Below, one piece after another: positions 21,929-35,080 of a stretch of DNA of 64,000 nucleotides. Source of the stretch: Psettodes erumei (Eukaryota > Chordata > Actinopteri > Pleuronectiformes > Psettodidae). A program made the position numbers and the translations under genes. Below the pieces are notes generated by a model. That model did not search any database and had not been told where the DNA came from. It saw nothing but the letters and a program-made list of their open reading frames with translations. The DNA lies in NCBI GenBank assembly GCA_016785225.1, contig JAFBJZ010000422.1, positions 3,154,001-3,218,000 on the forward strand. Direction: 5' to 3'. Each line of letters begins with the position of its first letter. The first letter of the stretch is position 1.

Positions 21929-23819
21929 TGGTAAAGTGGCATGCAGATGTAAGCACAGAACATCCATACAGGTTTTGAAGACATCCTGGCTTGCACGAAC
22001 ACACACTCACACGGACACACACCAGACTGTGCTGCTGAGGTAGTTCCCTGCTGTCGTCAAGGGGTCAGTGAACAGCAGCCATGCAAAGACAAGTACAGGC
22101 TTCCTGTTCATTCTGCTTTCTCTCTCTCTGCGTGTGTGTGTGTGGTACCACCACGTTACTTAGCTACTTATTGCAGCCACTTATTAACACTGCTTTAAAT
22201 ACATCCCATAATTAGCTGAAAGCCTAAACGGCCTAATCACAACTCTGATGACTTCCACCGTGGAGACCGTTGCCATAACAGTCAACTTTTTAGCACAGTT
22301 GCCCCTTTTTTTAAAAATTTGCTCACTACCCCACAGACACTGGTGACGAGGACGGTTTGGGGCATTGTTTGTGAAAATGAGGAGTTTCATATTAAATTTC
22401 AGGTTGCCCAAATTTGTTTACGCGTGAGGACTTATTTTAAAGTGGAGAAAATTTAGCTTTCCTCTTTTGTCCAAACACCTGTTTTATGTTTCTTCTGTAG
22501 TTGTAGTTGTGTATTATTAAGAAATCGCATTCCACCACTAATTGTATAGTATGTAAGAGCACTCACCCAATCATTTCCTACTGTTTTTCTTTAGTAAAAC
22601 TGTCATTTACTTAAAATACTTTTCCAGAGGTTGCTAAACAGGTACACTGACATTTTGGGTTATCTTTTTTTTTTGAGCTGTAATGCTTTTGGCGCGTTGG
22701 ATCAACCAATAAAACGGTTCGTGCAGGTGTGCTGTCACTTTCTCTCAGTTTAAACTTCTGTCTAGACAGCTGTTATTTTTTAACGCTGGGGTGTGACCTT
22801 TTCAGCAAGTAGCTCTGGATTCTGCGTCTTAGTGGGTTTCTGTTTGAGATGATTCTGTCAGGTTTAATGCTTTAGTTTGTGAAGGGAAAGGTCAGAACGG
22901 TGACCTTCTCACTACGTCACATACTTCACGGCGTCCCTCTGTAACTCGTTAAGGCGACTTGCTGAACTTAACTTTCCGTGGACTCTGCACAGTGCAGGGA
23001 TGCATTTCCATGCCTCGATCCGGCGGAGCACTGAGAGCTGAGGTGGTCTTGAAAATTGGTCATGGTTTCTGGGGGTTAAAGGTCAAGAGCAGGCAGCAGA
23101 GCAGACGCCAGGAAGGTAACGTACGGCTCCCGCGATGCCTCGCTTTCCGTGGTGACCCAAAAAGCCATTAAGTGGTGTCTGCCTGTGTACCTGACGGGGG
23201 AAGACGTCAAAAAATGTGTGTGCACCCGCGACGGGTCAAGGCTGCAGTGAGTTCTTGCCGTTCAACCGTGCTGTCTAAGTGCTCTTCCAGACCCCATCAA
23301 GTTGTTTACCTTTAGCATGCATGCGCGCATACGTGTACACCTGAGCCCCTTATGGACTGAACTGCACTGACAGCACCGCGCGTCGAGATGAGGGTCGTTA
23401 CTTAATACCTGAACCCTGAAACAAGCCTCTCTGCTGTCTCGTCCTACATTCTTCTCTTCTTTTACTTCCATTATTCTTTTTTTACACTCTCCCCTTCGTG
23501 TTCCTTTGCAAAGAATTTTTCTTTTTGGCGCCTGAAAAGCTAATCATCCTGTGATATTTTATGGCTGCAAAAAAAGATGTCTCATTTTGTCTCATTTCTG
23601 GTGCTTGTGCCCCCTGGAAAAGTAAATACACGTCTTTTCTCACACATAATTCCTTCCCTGCGATGCATAATGTTGATTCATAATGACGGTATAATCGTTT
23701 ACATGTGGCTATGTTTCTGTTTTGCTGCTAACAGTCTATGCCTACTTCATGAAAGATTTTCAAATGCTCAGTTTAAGCTTTGACACTGTCCCCTCGTGAT
23801 ACTCATCAGCTCCAGAAAT

Positions 23820-23940
23820 GGCCCTATCCAACATTAGCTAATGATAATCATTTGCATTTTATCACACATCCCCAATCTGTTCAGCGTCTGGAACAGAGCC
23901 GATAAATAGGGAGCGGTCTGAGAAGCAGAAGCATAAAACA
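23820..23940. promoter_or_regulatory. Candidate enhancer with inverted POU octamer
   Basis: ATTTGCAT, the complement of the octamer ATGCAAAT, lies at 23850-23857 directly after TAATGATAATC. Together they form a dense homeodomain and POU-type cluster in repeat-free sequence. Confidence 0.3.
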
Positions 23941-26778
23941 AGGAGGATGAGTGGAAACAAACCACAGTTTTATTCGAAAGGGATCTCTGGGAAGTGCGCT
24001 TCAGGAACAAAGCAGCCAGCACCTAAAACCACTTGGAAATGCACGGCAGGGCAAAGCAAATATTCCACAACTTTTTCAATTACTTTTTTTGTACAGAGCT
24101 GTTTCTCTCTCTGTCACCTACCTCAGACTCTTTATGTCTGTCCTCCATCAGTGGAAGAGTTTAGTCTGTCCTCTCTTTCCACTCATCCACTCTGAACAGA
24201 GAGCCAGAAACTCATTTCTTCTGACATTTGTTTTCAATCTAAAGCATCATCTTTATTTTTTCCACTCTGCAGACCTGCAATAATAGAATTAACCTGAGTA
24301 GACCGCAAGAGAATATCCCTCTGTCTGCTTTCTGTCCTCCTCTCTCTGTCTCCATTGCTCTTGCTTCTGTTTCTTTTTCTCTCTTGTGGGCTTTGACTCA
24401 CGCTCCCTCAAGCAAATTTGGCACAAACCTTTCAACACTGCAGAAAACCCCGAAAAATGCAGAGATGTGTTATTCTATCATGTTTAATAAATCAGATTTG
24501 GTGTCGGCTCCCTTTTAACAGTTTCAAGCGACTAATGGTCATGCAACCACACAGCCACAGTGGACAAATATTTAGTCTTTTCAGATAAACACTGAAGTCT
24601 AAGACCGGTTTGAATTGTTGTCCAACGATCATAAAAAGTAGGGAATTTGTGTATACATTTGGAATTTCTTATGAGCATTTAAATACTAAGTACTATAAGT
24701 ATGAAATAAATGGTTAAGTTCTTTGCTGATGCTTCTTGGCTTTTAGTTATTTTTACTTTTTCCATGCAGCTTTTCAAATTTGATACGTCAACATTCGCAG
24801 AAAACCCATCCTAGAAGGATTTCTCTGTCTGTTTTTCTTCTCATCTGTCTCGCTGTGCGTCTCTCTGAGCCCTCAGCATTAACTGTAAAGGGCGAGGCTT
24901 TGGTGTCTTCCTCCACTTTTATCTTTTTTATTTCCCCCATTATTTCTGTCTGCCATTGTCCTCTCCTTCGTCCTTCCCTTGGAAGTGGATTAGTGGACAC
25001 GTGCAGAACTTGCTGCCCTGGCAGCATAACAGCAGAGTGAGTTTTATATATAGAAAGAAGGATTGTAACTCTTCCAAAAAGATACTTCAGCAGTGAAATG
25101 TGAGAGTGAAGCTGATACTTTCTCCTACTTTTATGAACATCCCAGGGAGTCTAGTTTCAGCTATAATCCTGAATAGATCATCTTGGTTTTGTTTTCATAT
25201 TTCTGCTCAGCGGCTCTGTCACCTCTTGGTGCTTCATCAGCTGGTATCTTGGATGAGCTTCTCTTGCCACCACCTTTAGGAAAGAGCAGTCTCTCAACTG
25301 CACTGTCCACAGGCTCATTGACATAACAGATGTGAAATGTGTTTTATGCGAGAGGCTCCAGCACAGAAATATCATCAGTTATCCTCCAGTCTTTCATCAG
25401 ATGACCTTCTCTCCTTTCTGTGGTGCTCAACGGAGCAGCATTTGCGGTCACCGTGTCTTTCTGTGCATGAATTCGGATTTTTCTTGTGTTTGCTGATGCA
25501 CTGTTGTGTGTCCGCGCGTTGCGTACTTGACACAGCGCAACCCACTTCTATTAGTTTGTCTCGGGTTTGATCCTGTCATCGGAGATTAATTTTTCATCTC
25601 TTCAGGTCATTTAAAACCGTTAGAGAGAAATGAGCACTTTTCCCTGTGGCTGACCAGTACATTAACAGCACGGCAGGAGACTCTCAGCCCCCTCTGACAG
25701 AACATGTCTGGTAAGCTCATTCACAGGCACCGGTATTAGCATATGCAAGCAGTTGATTGAGTAATAAACCAGACATAAAGACTAATGGCAAAACCCCCGT
25801 CCAGGTAGGATTTTATTTTAAAGCGCTTAAACATATTAAAAGTTAAATTGAAATATTTCCCCTGACTTCTTCTTTTTCCTATAGGAGAGCAGGGACTTCA
25901 CTTATCGGTGGTATTTTAGGAATCAGAAGGCAGGAAAGTCAGAGATTGTGGAGCTGAAAAAGTGCAGGAGAGTTCAATTGTGTTGGCGCTTGTTACAGTT
26001 TGTGCGGTTTCATATGCAGGGGAGCTTAACATCGCGCAGAGATCGGAAAAGCACTCTTGCTTATTGTGAAAGAAACACGGCCACAGCAAATAAGTCGTGC
26101 CTTTGTCTGGGCCAAATGCTATCAAACGTCGTGGTGTTTCGAGCAGTAACTGTACCACCCCCGTGGGGTAATCATTAGGTTTTTTCCGAACGCTGCGAAA
26201 CAATGGTATAATGATGTTCGGCCCATATTTTCCTAAGCTTCGTTAAAATCCTGTCAGCAGCCTCTCAGACATGTGACATATGGAAAAATAAACAACCACG
26301 TTGGATGCTCATTATGAGCTGAGATTTGTCTCTGCAGAAAAGTAGTGGTGAGATGTTTTTTAAAAAAAATATGTTTATGGGCAGACGCATTTACAGCATC
26401 GCATACAGCAAAGGGAAGGTAAGACACTGAAGTGCCTTGTCTATTCAAAACATAAAAGTTGCTCATAAGGCATTTCTCATATATGATGCTTTGAGTTTAG
26501 CCCAGTGTGCATTACAGTTTCCACCTTCATGATGTAACGTATAAGTTACTGTCCCTGTCTGGGGGCATTTCCCCTCTTTCAGGTAGATGTTGGGTTTTAA
26601 TTAAATGAAGGTTGCGGCCTGATACGTTGTACCTTTGCAGCACCGGTATCTGTCTAACTGGAGCAGAAGAGAGGTCGTCTTTATTAGAGGAAAGGAAAAG
26701 GCTCTTTGTGGCCAGGAAAAGGGGTTTGGAAACCTCTGCAGTGATTAAGTTGGTATTAAGTTTGTAATAGGACCATGA

Positions 26779-26780
<2 letters not shown>

Positions 26781-26824
<44 letters not shown>
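26781..26824. repeat. (GT)n microsatellite
   Basis: 22 perfect units. Confidence 0.97.
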
Positions 26825-26827
<3 letters not shown>

Positions 26828-26916
26828 CCAATCCCTAAACCCACCAACATTGTGGTTTTCTGTTTTGGGTGGGGGTTCTTAGTTGGAGGCCACTGTGGTT
26901 GTTTAAGGGGGGACAC

Positions 26917-26934
26917 TGTCTGTCTGTCTGTCTG
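26917..26934. repeat. (CTGT)n short tandem repeat
   Basis: About four and a half CTGT units. Confidence 0.85.
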
Positions 26935-27128
26935 CATGTCGGTACCTTCATCAGGCTGCCTGTTAGTCAGTGTATGTGTCTACCACTTTCAGGTGTGTTT
27001 TGCATGTGAGTGTGTGTCTGAATGCATATTCATGTGTGTGTTACGTTGTCAGGATGTCGGTTTGTGAGGTATTGTTTGTGACTGCGGAATGAGAATAGAA
27101 CAAAACAAGAAAATAACACTGTTTTCAT

Positions 27129-27130
<2 letters not shown>

Positions 27131-27170
<40 letters not shown>
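27131..27170. repeat. (GT)n microsatellite
   Basis: 20 perfect units. Confidence 0.97.
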
Positions 27171-27172
<2 letters not shown>

Positions 27173-27460
27173 TGGCAGGCTCACCACTGGGCCAGATGGA
27201 GAGAGTTTTATGTCTGCCCCCTCTCTCCCTCTGTCTCTTTCTTTCCCGCTCTCTCTCATCATAGTTTTCCTTTAGCTGTAAATAGGCGGGTTGGGAAATG
27301 TATACGTGCGCACGCACACACAGTCGCACACACACAAACACAGAGTCACTCACTTACATGTAGTTTGGCCTGCGCTGCTGGCTTGATGTAGCTTTTTTAA
27401 ACCTCCCACGCTCATATGATGTGAAGGCAAAGGAAATGTGCATGAACACACTCGGTGTTG

Positions 27461-27485
27461 CACACACACACACACACACACACAC
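27461..27485. repeat. (CA)n microsatellite
   Basis: About 12 units. Confidence 0.95.
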
Positions 27486-28209
27486 AGTCAGGCTCATCAT
27501 ACGCTTGCCCTTCTGCTCACCCACGATCAGAGGAAGACGCACACTCACACAGACACAAACCACGTCGTGAGTACAGAGAGTAGCCGATTGCCCGCAGCTT
27601 CCTCTTTTTACTGTCTGCTAAGCTGAAATTACATACGCACACACACAAACACACAAACACACCACCACCAGCACCAACACAAACTTTTTGTAGGGGGGGA
27701 AAAAAAAACATAATTATGCATCTAAGTTTTTATACTCTGTACATGAGAGACCTCACTTTCATGGACCGGATGCAATTCTTTACAGAAAACACATTTTGAG
27801 ACGTCAGCAGCATTTTCCTTTCGGGGATTTACATTAATGATGCAAAAATATTCATACAGTGCTGTAGTAAAGCCCCGTTTTCAACCTCTAAAAATTAAAA
27901 TGAAGTGCAGAGAAGTAGTGATCTCTTTAAAGTCCAAAATGTATGTATCAGGTGACACTGGGTGAAATTCACTTCAAAAGCAGAAGTGTTTTTGACATCT
28001 ACCTTTCAAATAACTGTTATTTCAGCAGCATCTAGTCACTGTATTTTACTATGTAGTTTGGGGCTGCGCACAGAAAAGAGTGCTGCACACATGACTTTCT
28101 TACTGAAACGCAACTCATCTGAACTTCACAAAAATAAAAATGCACTTTGTTTTCAGTTTCACCTCAATATCGTAACAAACCCAGCCCTTCCTCAGTGGAT
28201 CGACTGTTA

Positions 28210-28420
28210 GAGAGCCTGTTTTCAGGGCTGATGGTAATGTACCTGAACATAATTACGCACATAAAAATCTTTGATTCCATTAATCATCATGGCTGGGACC
28301 GTTTGCCCCGGCCTTAGCCTGTTGGGTCACTCAAACTTAATTGTGTGCTATCATGCCCGTTTCGCCGTTTGGTTTTCAAGTTAAACGATCACATTGAGGC
28401 AAGTTGACTTTGAAATTGCC
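28210..28420. promoter_or_regulatory. Candidate conserved non-coding element
   Basis: Repeat-free, with ACATAATTACGC, CCATTAATCATCATGG and AAACTTAATTGTGTG cores, several of them TAAT/ATTA homeodomain-type. No coding frame. Enhancer role is inferred from composition only. Confidence 0.3.
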
Positions 28421-29227
28421 TTTCTCTTCTTTTGTGTCCAGGAATGTTCGGGGGGAGGATAAAGTCTCAGGCTTCTCCTTTGCGTTCCCTCTTTCTTATG
28501 AAAATCTTTATTTGGACGTATCTGTCTGTCTCCTCAGACATTGAGTCCAGCTCTCCGTTGATGGGTCTCCTTCTTCAGTTGGTTTAAAAGCTTTCAGTTC
28601 TCCATACAGAGAGTCCGTTTCATTTCGCCTGGAGGGCCTCTCCACGTCTGTGCACACACACACTCGTTTTCATTTGACTCTCTTCCCTTTTTGTTGTTTC
28701 TTTCCTTCACACCCTCCAAACCCACATCCCTCCATCCATAGTTGGCCCTTTGTCACCAGGCGATTCCTCCTCGCTCGTCAGCAGCCAAAGACCTTTGGTC
28801 CCGCACCCACAATCGGCCAATTCACACACTGTGTGACTGTATGTGTTTGTCCTATGTATGTATAATACAGTAAGAAACAGTTAACAGGAAGCAGTTGGTA
28901 GTGAGCATGAGTGTGTGTGTGTGTGTGTCCATGTGTTGTGTGCAAATTGTTATTACCCCCAACAGCATATGCATGTCTTATACTTTGCTCATGGAAGGTT
29001 TGTTGGAAAACATTATTTTTTCAAACATTTTCAAAACTGAAAACTGTGCGGTGGCCAAAATCCTGATTTATTTGAAAAAGCTCTTAGTTGTCAAATTCTT
29101 CAGTTCTAAACTGTATAATTAAGCTTTTGTTTTTGGATTTTCTATTGTAACATACAGAAGCTTTGTAAGTACAAGACATCCGATGTAAAGCATATACATG
29201 TCTATTTCTGTGTGCCTCTGTAGTAGC

Positions 29228-29228
<1 letters not shown>

Positions 29229-29262
<34 letters not shown>
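29229..29262. repeat. (TG)n then CGCGCGC tract
   Basis: TG run passing into GCGCGCAC, all alternating purine-pyrimidine. Confidence 0.95.
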
Positions 29263-29917
29263 CTACTTTGTGTTTGCTTGTGTGCAGAGGTAGCAGCTGT
29301 GTCCGCCCGCCCCGCACTGAATGGCTGTCCTCTCTAAGCTCCTCTAAAGACCGACAACAACGCGACTGCTGAATGACTGGGAAAACTAAGTGCCTCCATT
29401 CTCTGTCGTTCTTCTTTTCTCTCGGCCTCCCATTTGCTCCTCGGCTCTGTTTGGTTTGCAGAGCGGCAGCAAGCTGCCACCAGCTCTGTTTGACTTCCCT
29501 CAGCTTTTAATGACCATTTTTTTTTCTTTGCCTAATCGTGTCTTACTTTCTGTCGGTTCGTCTTCCTTAAACTTTCACCCCCCATTCTGTCTTTTTTTCC
29601 CTCTCTCTCTCTCTACGCCGCTGTACCTACCAATTTTATTGTCTCTTCTGCTTTCTGGCAGGCAGCTGAAAGCCTCGCTGTATTTACCAGCTTAGTTTCC
29701 TAATCCCAGTGCAAACTACTATCGCTAATGACTTTCTCACTGGTGGCAGTCTGGGTGGCTTCAGAGTTGGAAAGGAAGAAGGGCAGGAGTCCCGAAAGAG
29801 AGAAAGGTGGAAGAGGACAGGACTGGTGGTACAGAGTGTGTCAGGTATGCACGGGGCAGGTAGAGGAAGAAGACAGAAAGAGCAACAGGTAGTTGGTGCA
29901 CAGTCATGCATGTCCTG

Positions 29918-29918
<1 letters not shown>

Positions 29919-29955
<37 letters not shown>
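29919..29955. repeat. (TG)n microsatellite
   Basis: About 18 perfect units. Confidence 0.97.
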
Positions 29956-29957
<2 letters not shown>

Positions 29958-30036
29958 CCCTGTGAACTCAGGTGCCCTGCAGGTGTGCGCCCCTACATAA
30001 CGGGGGGTAGGAATGTTTTATCCGCATGCACACACT

Positions 30037-30063
30037 CGCGTGCGTGCGTGTGCGCGCGCACAC
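30037..30063. other. Z-DNA candidate with 16-bp palindrome
   Basis: GTGTGCGCGCGCACAC at 30048-30063 is a perfect palindrome and wholly alternating purine-pyrimidine. A further alternating run precedes it. Confidence 0.6.
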
Positions 30064-31242
30064 AGACTGGAAAATCCTCAACAACTGCATTCCTTACTGG
30101 TTTGGCTGGGGGAGGGAGAACAGTGGACAAAGACGTGGTTTGTAAAAGACAGAGAGAAGGTTTAGGAGACATTGTTCTGCATCAGGTGAAAGGCTTTTCC
30201 TCAGTATCACTCAAGTTTTTGCTTGTTTATGAAGAAATTAGGAAACAAATGTTTTATGGCGGTGATTTAAGAAACGACACCACGTTGAAGCACAGCTGGT
30301 TCAGTCTCATTGCACCACATTTCAAGAGTCATGGGTCGTTGTCCAAACTCTATAAAATGTCTGTCCAACATGGTATTTCATATGTTCCACAATTTTCCCC
30401 TCATTTCTCCATTGTTGTTTTACTGTCATGAGTCAGTGTTTTACAATATGAATAGCAGAATATGTTCCTAGTTTTCATTCTTAAATACCATCATAAAATA
30501 TGAATAATAATACCCCTAAATATTGAATATATTTTTCGGTTTTTAGTTCTTATTGTTTCTCTACTATAGTGGATTTGTTCTGCTCACGTAATCCCTGTTG
30601 TAATTTGAGGCATTTGAAATGCCTGCAGAAAGATGCAAAAACCCCCAAAAAGTGAATAAAGATGTGAATAAAGCAAAACAGAAGGCAAATAAGAGAGTAG
30701 AGACTGGGATGGGTGGGACAGGAACTGAGAAGAAATCAGTTTTCTCCCTCATTATTCCCCGTTCTGTCTGTTCATTAAGAGTTAACAGGCGCCCTCTGTC
30801 AATAACTGCAGTGTGTGTCCGGATAGTTCGTTGTGTGTATGTGTGTAAGCTGACTGCTTCGTGTCCTGTATGACGTAAACATACATACAGTATGTTTTTA
30901 TGTCAGTATGTGCGTGACGGAGGTGAGAATGAGCGATGTGGGAGCAACACAGATATGACGGAGAGAGGAAACAGTCCTTTAGACCTTTAAAGTAATAACC
31001 AGCCATTCTGGACGCAGAACCGTATACAAAACAATATGAGCCGGGATAAATCAGGATGTTTTCTGTGCCATTAATGTAAAATTGTTCGACCGGGGTCTGA
31101 AAATTAAGGAAATGAAAATGAAGGTCTCTCTCCTCTTCTCTTCTCTTCTCCTCTCCTGTTTCCCTGGAAGCTAAAGTCATTAGTGAAGTTAAGTAAGTCT
31201 TGTTAAGTTTTTCCCGCAGTGAGAGATTTCCAACTGTGACCT

Positions 31243-31243
<1 letters not shown>

Positions 31244-31279
<36 letters not shown>
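31244..31279. repeat. (CA)n microsatellite
   Basis: 18 perfect units. Confidence 0.97.
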
Positions 31280-31281
<2 letters not shown>

Positions 31282-32840
31282 CCCACAAACAAGCAACGAC
31301 TTCAAAGGAATCCCAGCAATGCCAGTCATGTCGCCCTTTGCAACCTCGTCCACTGTCTCTCTCTGTCTCTCTCTCTTTGGCTACATTTCCGTCGAGCTGT
31401 CAAGTGAATTTCATGCAGAAGATGGAGACGTTCCACAGAGTGCAGCTGAATTACATTTCTTTCCGCGTACTCCCTGAAAGCCATTACTGTGTACTGACTC
31501 CCTGAATGTCCGATTTAATGAAAAAAAAATGGATTGGGCGTGGATTTTTCTTTCTTTTTTTTAGTGTGTATCCTGTGTTCATCTTTGCATTTGGCTGAAT
31601 ACCAGCCAATCTCACCCTACAACTATAGTCAATTCCCAGTAATGCAGAATATTTTGTACATGGCATGTGTCCATGTGCGTTAGTTTGGTGCTGTTGTTCA
31701 GTGAGCGCTCTATCACTTTCACTTTGCCTTAAAAACATCGGAAACATGCTGTACTTCTTTTGCCAATTGAAACCAGCTTCCTTTTTTGATATCAAATTCA
31801 GAAACCGACGACTGTGACTATTCATGTTGTGCATTGTCCCTTTTTTTTTTTTAACTTACCTTTTCTCGTCTGCCACCATCTTACTCGGTATATCTCATTC
31901 TTTGTTCTTTCTCTCACCAGTCCAGAAAATAAGTCACAGCAATAGAGGGTCAAAGAAGAAAGAGAGATGGAAGGAGGGAAGAACGAGACAGAATGAGAGA
32001 GTTAACTAAAGGTTGATAGAGATCAGGACTCAAGCTGTGTTTTCTTGAGCTTGTTTGAAATTCAGAGCCACCAAGAATCTGCAGTTATTATTATTGCAAG
32101 CAGTCTGGTGGAGCACCTTCAACAGATTCATTTATGTTTTGATTGATGATTGTCACACCTTTTGATTTTGTTAACTCTGAGCTTAGTTACACACACATCA
32201 CTGCGCTGGACTTATATTGCACCTGCATCAAAGTATCTTGCTGGATCAGAAATAAAGAAAACAGAGTTGATGTCAAAAAGGAGTTCAGGAAAAGAACCAA
32301 TTTGTTCCAGTTTAATAAAAAAAGGTTAAAAACAACAACAACAACAAAAAAACAGACACAGAGATCAGTTTTTCTAGCAATGTAAATGCAAAGAAATCTA
32401 ATCTTCAAGGCACAGAAAGATTGTTTCTTTGCCAAGAATATAATGTAATGAATAAATAAGTTCAAGAACAGAAGGGTATTTAAAATCAACTTTATATTTT
32501 AGAGTTATATCGGCTGACAACATAGCTGATTTGAATTAATGCAACCCTGAAATTCTCCAAGCAGGGGAGGAATCATTTCCAGCGACTTGAACTGTGGTCT
32601 GCTGTTGCAGGAGTGAAATCCGAACCTCAGAAACGCTCAGAGCCGGTGTCTGAGCGCTAAAGCGGCCCGCATCGTATTCTTCACTCTTGCGTGGTGAAGA
32701 GGGAGGAAAAGACTCTTCTGTCATTCTGCTGTTTCTGCGGGCTCTTCTGTACGTGTCACGTATCCCACAAGCCACCTGCATTTCTTCATCTCTGCAGGCT
32801 GGGTGTCAGGGTGTCGCTGTGGCAGTGGAAGTGAAAGTTT

Positions 32841-32897
<57 letters not shown>
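32841..32897. repeat. (CA)n microsatellite
   Basis: About 28 perfect units, one of the longest in the window and a good polymorphic marker candidate. Confidence 0.98.
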
Positions 32898-32899
<2 letters not shown>

Positions 32900-34150
32900 C
32901 ATCTATCTGTCTATAGTGTAGGTGTTAGTGCATCACCATAGCTTCACACATTCCATCCTGCATGAGCAAGAGCTATATTTGCTTTCCCCTTCAGTGACTT
33001 GTGTGTGTATGTATGTGTGTGACACAAGAATTCCAAGGTGTTGTGTTGGATTGTATGTTTAACTTTCCCATACTTTGTGGTCCCAAAAAGACACTTTGAT
33101 ATAAATCTGTCTGATGCACGAGGTTGCGGAAAGCTGTAAATATAGTTGACGTGCACTGTCGGACACAGATGTTTGTGCATGTGTGCATGTGTAATGAATG
33201 CATGAGGTTTCTCTGAAGTGATCACACCTTGACTTTTCCTCAACAAGACAGAGAAAGTGTGTAACTGGATTCATTTCAAGTTTCCCTTCAAGCTCACGGT
33301 GCCTGTTGACGTGTCAGATTTTATACAGGCCTGTGTTTCTGCCGTGTTTGATTTGTGCAAACTTTATAAAAGTTGGACTGCAATTTTATAAAACCACAGA
33401 TAACAACATAATGTAAGTCAACACGACAGGCCTTTATTTGCCAGTTATTTTAATCCTGCAGTCAGTGTGTTCTTTATTAATTTCAGTGATTGCGTTAGAC
33501 CATATTAATTTCAGAAGTGAATTATTTCACTGTCTCTGTCCTGCTCGCACCCATAATTCATTCATTTTTTTGCCTTATGCATCTCACATTTTTTTCATTC
33601 ATTTTCTGTTTCCTCTCAACTTCCCTCGTTCCACCCCTCCTCTTTTTTTTCTCCCACACTCATTTTATTGCGGGAATCCTTATCGCGTTTTCATACCATA
33701 TTTGTCTTTATGTTGTAGGATTGGGAACAGACTGTGTGAAATAGCGCCTGCATATAGATAGCTCATTATCTGTTAACTAGTAACCCCCACCCACCCACAC
33801 ACACACAAAGGTGATGTAAAGGAATCTGATAAGTTCTTTACTAAATCAATACCACTGGGACTTAATTTAACCTGGATTGCCTTGCAGATTTGCATCTTGG
33901 ACCGTTGTTCAGTTGGTTATTGGATGAGTTGGAGTAGTTGTGGGTGGGGGTGTGTAGTGTGTAGTTGTATGTTCTCCTGAGGGACGGATCCTAAGCATGT
34001 CCACTTGTCTGACAGCCAGGAAATAGAATTGAGCTCAGGAAGGGGCTGTCACGTCACGCATCACATGATGCTCGGGGATGAAGGTGATGAAACTCATAGG
34101 TGGACACGACTCAAACATTCACATGCGGTTAACTGCGGTAGGTGTCAGTT

Positions 34151-34180
34151 TCTCTCTCTCTCTCTCACTCACACACACAC
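34151..34180. repeat. Compound (TC)n / (AC)n tract
   Basis: Short CT run followed by CACTCACACACACAC. Confidence 0.9.
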
Positions 34181-35080
34181 GTTCATTTAACCACTGACAG
34201 CCCTATTCCCATTAGATTAGAAATGATTTGTTGCTGTCAGATCCAGAACTGTCAGGGTCTTACCACTGGATGATGGGTGGTGTTTGACAGCCAATACAGA
34301 AACCCAGATTTCAGCTGAAGTGTTGTGCAAATCTTTGCTGCGGGAATTAGCTGGGAGAGGATGAATCAAACGTTTCCCTCCGGATCGACTCAGACTGAAG
34401 CATGGGTGATGGTGCAAGGGTTTCATTTATGAAAGTTGCAAAAGATCCTTTAAAAAAAGGGTAAGCTGCAAAATGCAGCACTTGAAACAAGCATTACTAG
34501 CAAATAAGGATTTGTAAGAAAGTGGAAAAATAAGACTAACTGTACTAAGTGTATCTTAATGTGAATGCTGCAAAAATATTCATTCAGTCCATGTGCAGAA
34601 GCACAAGAGTCCGTGTTTGAGAATTTTACAATATTCCTGCAGTGTAATTCAATACCAAACACTACATATAACCATATTTTTAAATCATAAAAATAAATTG
34701 TGTCAGGCTGATAGTTTTACCGTGCCAGTGATTCCAACCCAAGCTTACTCTGAAGTGAACACGTGTATTTTGTTACTTCCCCTGCTCACTGTTCTTGTAA
34801 TGGTCCCAGTTATAAAGTTACAACACAAATTCTAATCAGATTACTGTGATCCCAGTGCATGTGGTGGTGTGTTAGTCCACTCACCACGTCACTACTGTCT
34901 GTGTGCTGTAATGTCACTTAATAAAGAGCCCATTAGGAAAAGCAGAGCGGCTGTGAGTTCTTCTGTTATTCGAAACAGGATCAACTTTAGTCTGCTGCAC
35001 TTCCTGATTTGAGGAACATAAACGCACAGACACACTCACGCACACACCCTCTAACCTGTGGAAGGCTGCTGTTAGAGGTT

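Larger units (their letters stand above)
12001..22000. other. Intronic block, 12-22 kb: contents
   Basis: This block holds a probable dispersed repeat at 12.78-13.28 kb, GA tracts at 13.6-13.7 and 16.95 kb, and duplicated AACCTGGTT motifs at 16.77 and 16.89 kb. A second fragment resembling the AAAGGTGCA repeat end lies at 17.46 kb, a CpG-dense block at 18.78-19.26 kb, and a repeat-poor enhancer-like stretch at 20.86-21.17 kb. No exon was recognised. The open frames at 13581-14028 and 17633-18037 are driven by GA or CA tracts. Confidence 0.6.
22001..32000. other. Intronic block, 22-32 kb: contents
   Basis: Long (TG)n/(CA)n tracts occur at 26.78, 27.13, 27.46, 29.23, 29.92 and 31.24 kb. Repeat-poor stretches with homeodomain and octamer-like motifs occur at 23.82-23.94 and 28.21-28.42 kb. 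An alternating purine-pyrimidine palindrome lies at 30048-30063. The 148-codon frame at 29985-30431 has no recognisable domain, no convincing splice or start context, and runs out of a TG tract. I treat it as non-coding. Confidence 0.6.

Noticed and set aside
29985..30431. 148-codon + strand frame
   Set aside because: Begins just past a TG tract, has no recognisable domain or splice context, and its codons look random.
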